Assembly: GCA_037441765.1 (NCBI GenBank) | Contig: JBBIRM010000037.1 | Coordinates: 1 to 20,399 of the forward strand | Direction: 5' to 3' | Source: JBBIRM01 sp037441765 | GTDB taxonomy: Bacteria; Desulfobacterota; BSN033; UBA1163 | DNA: 20,399 nucleotides | Shown here: one piece after another, positions 15,679 to 20,399 of the stretch | How positions within the stretch are numbered: the stretch's first letter is position 1 | How the letters are laid out: every line of letters starts with the position of its first letter | Translations under genes and position numbers: made by a program | Notes under the pieces: model-generated | What the model was told of the DNA's origin: nothing | The model's database searches: none | Seen by the model: only the letters and a program-made list of their open reading frames with translations

Positions 15679-15746
15679 TATTCGAAAAAAATCGGTATTT
15701 TTCATATTACGACACAACCCCTGAGATGTGGGGGAATATTATTTTG

Positions 15747-16985
15747 TCACTCCCAGCCCATCTCTTTCAGAGGAAGACACAGTTCTTCTCCAGTATAGAT
15801 ATCAACCACTTTGCCGAAATCCCATTTATTCCTCTTCTCTTTAGGAGATTTCCCATCTACAATAAAATAGGCGTATTTATATGAAGGTCTCCCATCGATC
15901 CGCCATGTAGCCGGTCCTTTCACGCTCATAAAATCTGGTTTATCCATAAGTGCTTTATAGACTTTTCCTGGTTCAAGAGAGTTGGCAAGCTCAATTCCTC
16001 TTATAATTTGTTGCGCCCCAAGGTACGCATATACTGCAAAAGGATCAGGTGGTTCACCATACTCTTTTTGCCATACCTCTGACAATTTCTCCACTGCCTT
16101 TACAGTCTCAATATCCTTTAGGCCTTTTAGATCATGGTACCACCACCATCCCATGGTGACCCCTTCGAGGGCTTCAGGGGGGACTCCAATTGCCTGGGCA
16201 TTAATAATGCAGTTGAAGAAAAGCTTTGAATCTTTCTTCAACCCAAGTTCATGAACCTGTTTTAGAACATTGATGGCATCTGCACCCCAATGGCCCATCA
16301 TCACGACATCAGGCTTCATCTCTTTGATCTTGATGATGTAAGAAGTGAAGTCAGGTGTCCCCACAGGCGACCAGACTTCAGTGATTTTGATATGGGGATA
16401 TTTGGTGCTGAAGACTTTATGGGCTCCCTTTGCAGCACCTCGACCATAGGCATAATCCGGGAGAAAGAGAACAACACTTTTAGGCTTATAGGTTCTGCTT
16501 ACGTAGTCTGCACACATTCTTCCTATACCATCAACCGCACCAAGAGTCGAGATATAATAGGGTGCCTTCTTATCCTTGCGGAAGATGCTTTCCTCAACGC
16601 CATTAGGAGCCATAAATAACGCTTGTCCTTCTCGAATCTGCTCATTGATGGCCTGGCTCACATGAGCAAAAGTTCCACCGACAACAAGTAGAATCTTTTC
16701 TTCGTTTAATTCCCGGAACCTTCGAACACCCACGTCGGGTTTCGTTTCGTCATCCCTTATCACTGGTTCCACTTTGACCCTTTTCCCTCCAAGCATTACA
16801 CCTCCTGTTTCATTTGTCTGCTTGATTGCCAATTTAACACCATCGAGCTGAATCTTCGCTACTGGAGCACCTGCACCCGTAATACTGAACATCGCTCCAA
16901 TCTTGACCTGTGCCAGAGATGGGGTGCTCAAAATCATAATACTTATTAACCCAATCAAACAAAAAAATTTTAAAGTCCTTTCCAT
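15747..16985 (-). CDS. LIV-type periplasmic substrate-binding protein
   Basis: Periplasmic type I binding protein that captures the substrate for the LIV-type importer. The 412-residue product starts with a clear signal peptide (MERTLKFFCLIGLISIMILS, cleavage likely after A25 in SLAQ). Mature sequence opens with VKIGAMFSITGAGA, the usual start of the family, and contains VVGGTFAHVSQAINEQ, the site where ligand-contacting residues usually lie. The second lobe is marked by KSVVLFLPDYAYGRGAAKG. ATG 16985 follows GGAGGG at a good distance. Similar proteins bind branched-chain amino acids, amides, or aromatic acids; the ligand cannot be named here. It lies 162 bp after the PPC gene, in a spacer with a possible leader peptide. 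Confidence 0.93.
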   Translation of the reverse strand: MERTLKFFCLIGLISIMILSTPSLAQVKIGAMFSITGAGAPVAKIQLDGVKLAIKQTNETGGVMLGGKRVKVEPVIRDDETKPDVGVRRFRELNEEKILLVVGGTFAHVSQAINEQIREGQALFMAPNGVEESIFRKDKKAPYYISTLGAVDGIGRMCADYVSRTYKPKSVVLFLPDYAYGRGAAKGAHKVFSTKYPHIKITEVWSPVGTPDFTSYIIKIKEMKPDVVMMGHWGADAINVLKQVHELGLKKDSKLFFNCIINAQAIGVPPEALEGVTMGWWWYHDLKGLKDIETVKAVEKLSEVWQKEYGEPPDPFAVYAYLGAQQIIRGIELANSLEPGKVYKALMDKPDFMSVKGPATWRIDGRPSYKYAYFIVDGKSPKEKRNKWDFGKVVDIYTGEELCLPLKEMGWE

Positions 16986-17031
16986 TTGAATTCCCTCCTT
17001 CCTTTAAAAAATTATGCTGTAAAAATTTTCC

Positions 17032-17076
17032 TTATAAACTCCCTTTGACCTGAGATTTTCTTTTGAAAATATTCAA
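17032..17076 (-). promoter_or_regulatory. Possible 14-codon leader ORF upstream of the binding-protein gene
   Basis: On the minus strand a TTG at 17076 opens MNIFKRKSQVKGSL and stops at 17032. AAAGGAGGTGA (17094-17084), a perfect Shine-Dalgarno, lies 10 nt before it. No longer gene uses that ribosome-binding site: the binding-protein start is about 90 nt further on and has its own GGAGGG. It could be a regulatory leader or just a relic. I see no run of regulatory codons. Confidence 0.25.
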
Positions 17077-17147
17077 ATTCTCTTCACCTCCTTTCCACAG
17101 TGGTAACCCTCCATAAAAAGTTGACGGATTAAAAAATATAGAAAGAA

Positions 17148-17582
17148 TTAGCAACTCCTAATGCGAAAATTCCCCTGCTCGTCAGTATATCTTTCGGTCT
17201 TAACCCCCTCGAGGACTGTTAAACTTATTTCAGCACGGTATGCCACGACACTGCCTGGTTCTAAGTGTCCAATAAAAATCGCCTTACTATCCCAATCGAA
17301 AACGGTGATATGGACATGGGGATCTCCCCCGATGACTGAGCCTTGGACACTGGCCAGTTCGATAGGACCTGTAAAGTTCCAGAATTTTTCCTTCACAGGT
17401 AAGGTGGTATTGGTAATGGTGTGTAAATGTACCCTCTGAAGAGAGCCAATTCCACCCGTTATAGCAGCGGTATCAATTTTCTCTTTTTTTACTACCTCCT
17501 GTAGTCCTTCAAGAAGGAGGTCGTCCCTGTCAAACATGATCAGAATTGTCTTTGGAGTTGTTTTGGATACAAAATATTGCAT
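17148..17582 (-). CDS. PPC/DUF296 domain protein
   Basis: A 144-residue protein of the PPC (plants and prokaryotes conserved, DUF296) domain, which fills the whole chain. The metal-site histidines typical of prokaryotic members are H89 and H91 in DPHVHITVFD and H106 in GHLEPG. Conserved ITGGIGSL (41-48) and ASVQGSVIGG also fit. These proteins form trimers; their biochemical role in bacteria is not settled. ATG 17582 is chosen because AAGGAGGGGA lies just upstream; an in-frame ATG at 17609 would add nine residues encoding that ribosome-binding site. It begins about 28 nt after the amidohydrolase stop and is clearly in that operon. The context suggests a role in the same catabolic step, perhaps as an accessory metal protein. 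Confidence 0.87.
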   Translation of the reverse strand: MQYFVSKTTPKTILIMFDRDDLLLEGLQEVVKKEKIDTAAITGGIGSLQRVHLHTITNTTLPVKEKFWNFTGPIELASVQGSVIGGDPHVHITVFDWDSKAIFIGHLEPGSVVAYRAEISLTVLEGVKTERYTDEQGNFRIRSC

Positions 17583-17610
17583 GCTCCCCTCCTTTTTGAT
17601 GATTCCCATA

Positions 17611-18783
17611 TTATCTTAACTCACCCTCTTGCCATACAACTCTACCATGGGAAATCACTGTCTTAACATTTTTAATTGTCCCAATATCTTCAATGGGATT
17701 ACCTTCTATTCCGATAATATCAGCAAATTTCCCTATCTCGAGGGTCCCAATACTGGCCTCTCGTCCACAGACCTTGGCAGCGTTATAAGTGGCAGCCATT
17801 AAGGCCTGGCTTGGAGTAGCCCCTAAATCAACAAGATATTTAATCTCCTGTGCCAAGCCCCCATGGAACCCATCTGTACCCACTGCATATTTAACACCTG
17901 ACTTAACGACCTTTTGCATTTTTTCCATGACTTCGTTTCGCTGGGCCAAATGACCTTCAGCGAGAGTGGGAGGAAGATTCTTAATTCTATCATTATTTAA
18001 AAAAACACTGGGGGTCATCACTAACCATTTATCAGATTTAATTAGGAGATCAATTTCCCGGTCTGTCATGAAATAACCATGCTCAATGTAATCAACCCCA
18101 ATTTTTAGAGCCCAATCCAAACCGACTCCACCAATACAGTGTGCGGATATGGGAATCCCCACTCGATGGGCTTCCTCTACTGCTGTCTGAATCTCTTCCT
18201 CAGATAAATAGCACGGGATGCCTTTAGAGCTTTTTAGCGTCCCTGTTATATAGATTTTAATGAGGTCAGCACCTGCGGCTACATTTTCCCTGACTGCATT
18301 TCGAATTTGTTCCACACCATTAAAAGGATAACCTACAAAGCCATGTCCATGAGTGGCTCTGATCCCTCGGGTGGCTATAAGGAGATTTGGGCCACGTATC
18401 ATTCCTGAATTAACTGCCTTTTTACAATCAACATCAAGGAAACCTTTGTCACCTAAGCAACGCGATGTCGTTATGCCAGAGTTTAAATCCACAGACATTT
18501 TTGCAACTGCTCTTAGTGTAAGTTCAGGTATGCTATCATTCATTCGATAGAGATAGTTATCCAATGTGGCATCGAGGGATAGGTGATTGTGGCAATCGAT
18601 TAGTCCTGGTAGAAGCGTCTGATCCCTAAGGTCAATATTCGTATTGACTCCCTCTATTTTCATTTCACCTTTACGCCCAATAGCGTGAATATATTCCCCT
18701 TCTATGAGGATCAGACCATCTTCAATGGGAGGAGAGCCTAACCCGTTAATTATCATCTTTCCTCTAATTAAAATACGACCCAT
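17611..18783 (-). CDS. Metal-dependent amidohydrolase
   Basis: Cytoplasmic amidohydrolase of the imidazolonepropionase/Xaa-Pro dipeptidase-like branch; it should hydrolyse a C-N or C-O bond in a small amide, cyclic amide or dipeptide. The 390-residue product has the composite beta domain split over the N- and C-terminal parts and a TIM barrel between. Metal-site residues are H65 and H67 (DCHNHL), the probable carboxylated lysine K176 (DLIKIYITG), H215 (SAHC), H235 (IEHGYF) and D304 (GTDGFHGG). There is no signal peptide. It lies 10 bp after the dehydrogenase stop and about 28 bp before the PPC start. The Shine-Dalgarno at ATG 18783 is only AGG at a long distance, suggesting translational coupling. 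Natural substrate unknown. Confidence 0.9.
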   Translation of the reverse strand: MGRILIRGKMIINGLGSPPIEDGLILIEGEYIHAIGRKGEMKIEGVNTNIDLRDQTLLPGLIDCHNHLSLDATLDNYLYRMNDSIPELTLRAVAKMSVDLNSGITTSRCLGDKGFLDVDCKKAVNSGMIRGPNLLIATRGIRATHGHGFVGYPFNGVEQIRNAVRENVAAGADLIKIYITGTLKSSKGIPCYLSEEEIQTAVEEAHRVGIPISAHCIGGVGLDWALKIGVDYIEHGYFMTDREIDLLIKSDKWLVMTPSVFLNNDRIKNLPPTLAEGHLAQRNEVMEKMQKVVKSGVKYAVGTDGFHGGLAQEIKYLVDLGATPSQALMAATYNAAKVCGREASIGTLEIGKFADIIGIEGNPIEDIGTIKNVKTVISHGRVVWQEGELR

Positions 18784-18793
18784 CAGACTATAC

Positions 18794-19669
18794 CTACGGT
18801 TCAGTGATACGTTCTAAAACCTTCATTGTATCTGCACCATCCATGTTTTCTAACCCCATCGAAATGGCTGCCATAAAGTATTGATAGGCAGAGGTTGCAG
18901 TGTAAAGAGGGATTCTGAGGTTGTGTGCTGTATTAATCACGATACCAATATCCTTGGCAAGTTGGCCAAGGCCACCGGGTGATGGAACATGCTCAAGGAT
19001 ACTTTTTGACAGAAGACGGAAATAGTCACTCCCACCAATCCCTTTACCAACGATGTCGCAAACCATTGCTGGGTCTAAATCAAGCCTTCTTGCCATCAAA
19101 ATGACTTCCATGACAGCCGCATGAGTCACACACACTAAGAGCTGGTTGCAGTGCTTAACAGATTGGCCCATACCAACCTTCTCTCCGACATGGTGTATTT
19201 TTCCAATAACCTCAAGAACCTTCCGGCATTTTTCCACCAGTGGGGTTGGAGCTGCAACAATTAATGTGAGAGTTCCTGCTTTCACCCTTGCTGGTCCACC
19301 TGTAAAGGGACAATCAATAAACTGAATACCTTTCTCTTCACATTTTTGAGCTACCCATTCTTGATTTTCACGACGGATAGTTGACATGCCAATCACTTTC
19401 AAGTTCTCATGTGCTCCGTCTAATATTCCATTTGGGCCTGTAATTACCTCTATGACCTGAGGATCGTTTAGTACCATAATGATGATGGTATCCACGTTTT
19501 GAGCTACTGAGGCTGGGTTTTCCACATAAATCCCACCTATCTCCTGAAATCTTTTTATTACCTCAGGCCTCCTTGCATACCCAAACACTTGATACCCATT
19601 CTCAATATATTTCTCGGCCGCGGGCATACCACATCGGCCAAGTCCAATAATTCCAATTTTCTCTGTCAT
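18794..19669 (-). CDS. 3-hydroxyisobutyrate dehydrogenase family oxidoreductase
   Basis: NAD(P)-dependent beta-hydroxyacid dehydrogenase. In the 291-residue product the Rossmann motif is GLGRCG (9-14), the substrate-binding segment is DCPFTGGPARVKAGTLT (119-135) and the catalytic lysine is K172 with N175 (GMGQSVKHCNQ). These match the family of 3-hydroxyisobutyrate, tartronate semialdehyde and related reductases. The substrate loop differs from the usual D-x-P-V-S-G-G by F-T-G-G. ATG 19669 has AAGGAG upstream at a good distance. It sits 24 bp after the unrecognised 208-aa gene and 10 bp before the amidohydrolase, so these belong to one operon. Direction and substrate are unknown; it may act on the hydroxyacid released by the hydrolase. 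Confidence 0.9.
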   Translation of the reverse strand: MTEKIGIIGLGRCGMPAAEKYIENGYQVFGYARRPEVIKRFQEIGGIYVENPASVAQNVDTIIIMVLNDPQVIEVITGPNGILDGAHENLKVIGMSTIRRENQEWVAQKCEEKGIQFIDCPFTGGPARVKAGTLTLIVAAPTPLVEKCRKVLEVIGKIHHVGEKVGMGQSVKHCNQLLVCVTHAAVMEVILMARRLDLDPAMVCDIVGKGIGGSDYFRLLSKSILEHVPSPGGLGQLAKDIGIVINTAHNLRIPLYTATSAYQYFMAAISMGLENMDGADTMKVLERITEP

Positions 19670-19693
19670 AATTGACTCCTTAAATTTCTTATC

Positions 19694-20320
19694 CTAATAT
19701 TCTTGTTGGGCAGTCAATCTTTCAAGAAGTTTGCCTGCCCGATGGGGATTAAAGGCCCCACAAAGGCAGGGCTTTGCAAGTTCAATAGATGCCTCTTCGA
19801 TTGAGATCTTTTTATTCTTTATATCTTCAACCATTTTTTTAACAAGATGACCTGAGACCAGCCCATGGCCACACATGGTGACAAAATCGAGGATTTCAGG
19901 GGGCCAGATTTTACTTTTATTACCATGGATACCTAAGGCAAATTCCACCAGATGTGGTTTAACCCCAGCCTTTTTACAGCAATCAAAGACCTCATCAAAC
20001 AAACCAGAAACGACTACAGAAATTCCAATATTTTTTTCTTTTAATTCTTTCATACAGGCAATTAGACTTTCTTTATCTTTAAATACCACCTGCCAACCTA
20101 CTGTATGTTTTTGCATGATCTCCTCGGGTACCATCATAAATTGATTGGAAACCTTGCAATCCCCATAGTTAAGACCTGTATATTTTCTTGCAATTTTGGC
20201 CATTTCCTTTAGCCGTTCTCCAGCCCCAATATCGTTATACCCTCGGGCTACATGGGTTAACATGACAAAATCTTCTTTCAAGCTTTCGATATCTCCTGTA
20301 CGATGTAATGAGTGCGTCAT
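19694..20320 (-). CDS. Unrecognised Cys/His-rich protein, first gene of the catabolic cluster
   Basis: I do not recognise this 208-residue protein. It has no signal peptide or membrane segment, so it is probably cytoplasmic. It holds seven cysteines; the striking ones are in DFVTMCGHGLVSGHLV (C150, H152, H158) and in AKPCLCGAFNPHRAGKLLE (C185, C187, H193). An additional Cys pair stands at 114-115 and H123 follows. The clustered Cys and His residues in two conserved-looking motifs suggest a metal or iron-sulfur site, or thiol chemistry. The ATG at 20320 has GAGGG 7 nt upstream. It precedes the hydroxyacid dehydrogenase by 24 bp and is preceded by a terminator-like palindrome, so it opens the operon. 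The gene is real by coding quality and operon fit, but the function is open. Confidence 0.8.
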   Translation of the reverse strand: MTHSLHRTGDIESLKEDFVMLTHVARGYNDIGAGERLKEMAKIARKYTGLNYGDCKVSNQFMMVPEEIMQKHTVGWQVVFKDKESLIACMKELKEKNIGISVVVSGLFDEVFDCCKKAGVKPHLVEFALGIHGNKSKIWPPEILDFVTMCGHGLVSGHLVKKMVEDIKNKKISIEEASIELAKPCLCGAFNPHRAGKLLERLTAQQEY

Positions 20321-20358
20321 ATAGTACCCTCTTTTTTAATTTACTTTTTATTAAGATC

Positions 20359-20399
20359 ACACCTGAAAACCCCGTCCTGTGGACGGGGATGAAAGGTGT
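20359..20399 (-). terminator. 41-nt palindrome with terminator character at the right edge
   Basis: Core arms CCCCGTCC (20370-20377) and GGACGGGG (20381-20388) are perfectly complementary around TGT. Outer arms ACACCT (20359-20364) and AGGTGT (20394-20399) are also perfectly complementary, separated from the core by 5 unmatched nt on each side. On the minus strand the core is followed by TTTTC, so it can end transcription coming from the right before the catabolic operon. The plus-strand form resembles terminal hairpins of IS200/IS605 elements, so a mobile-element end is the main alternative. Confidence 0.6.

Noticed and set aside
15561..15884. 107-codon forward ORF across the hairpin and the end of the binding-protein gene
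   Set aside because: Antisense shadow; it crosses the terminator-like structure and has no protein-like pattern.

Overview
The window looks like a chromosomal segment from an anaerobic Gram-negative bacterium, most likely a Desulfobacterota (Deltaproteobacteria-type) lineage. The reasons are an Mla/MCE lipid-transport operon (which implies an outer membrane), degenerate palindromic C-run/G-run repeats that read as NPPFSKGG-like peptides (I associate these with this group), a tungsten-type aldehyde:ferredoxin oxidoreductase, and a branched-chain-amino-acid-type ABC transporter embedded in a catabolic-looking cluster. Base composition is moderate and leans A+T. This lineage call is inference; no rRNA or marker phylogeny is available here.

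Left part (1-8514, all + strand). A gene-free leader (1-510) carries a 15-bp perfect inverted repeat, five degenerate palindromic repeats and a good sigma70-like promoter. It is followed by alanine racemase (alr), MlaE-type permease, MlaF-type ATPase, MlaD/MCE protein with C-terminal GEGxLG repeats, an unrecognised exported protein built from about 18 aromatic-proline motifs, a FabH-type ketoacyl-ACP synthase III whose start overlaps the previous gene by 68 bp, and a PmbA/TldE-type protein. The theme is cell envelope: peptidoglycan precursor, lipid trafficking and fatty-acid initiation.

Junction (8515-8900). A near-consensus promoter drives a single small MoaD/ThiS-like gene ending in Gly-Gly. 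It converges on the minus-strand cluster with only 9 nt between the two stop codons.

Right part (8899-20320, all minus strand, so read from right to left). Order of transcription: an unrecognised Cys/His-rich 208-aa protein, a 3-hydroxyisobutyrate-dehydrogenase-family enzyme, a metal-dependent amidohydrolase, a PPC/DUF296 protein, then a periplasmic binding protein, two LIV-type ATPases and two LIV-type permeases, then AOR and an iron-type alcohol dehydrogenase. Gaps are short and most starts have strong Shine-Dalgarno sequences. A terminator-like hairpin after the binding-protein gene probably sets high binding protein relative to the rest of the transporter. The whole arrangement suggests uptake of a small organic acid or amide, hydrolysis, NAD-linked oxidation and interconversion of acid, aldehyde and alcohol by AOR plus ADH, with the MoaD-like protein probably serving the tungstopterin cofactor. 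The substrate cannot be read from sequence.

The right edge (20359-20399) is a 41-nt palindrome with a GC-rich core followed on the minus strand by TTTT. It can act as a terminator just upstream of the catabolic cluster, but its form also resembles the terminal hairpins of IS200/IS605-type elements. No tRNA, rRNA, CRISPR array or intact insertion sequence is present. The best candidates for something undescribed are the 208-aa Cys/His protein with its partners, and the aromatic-repeat protein attached to the mla operon.
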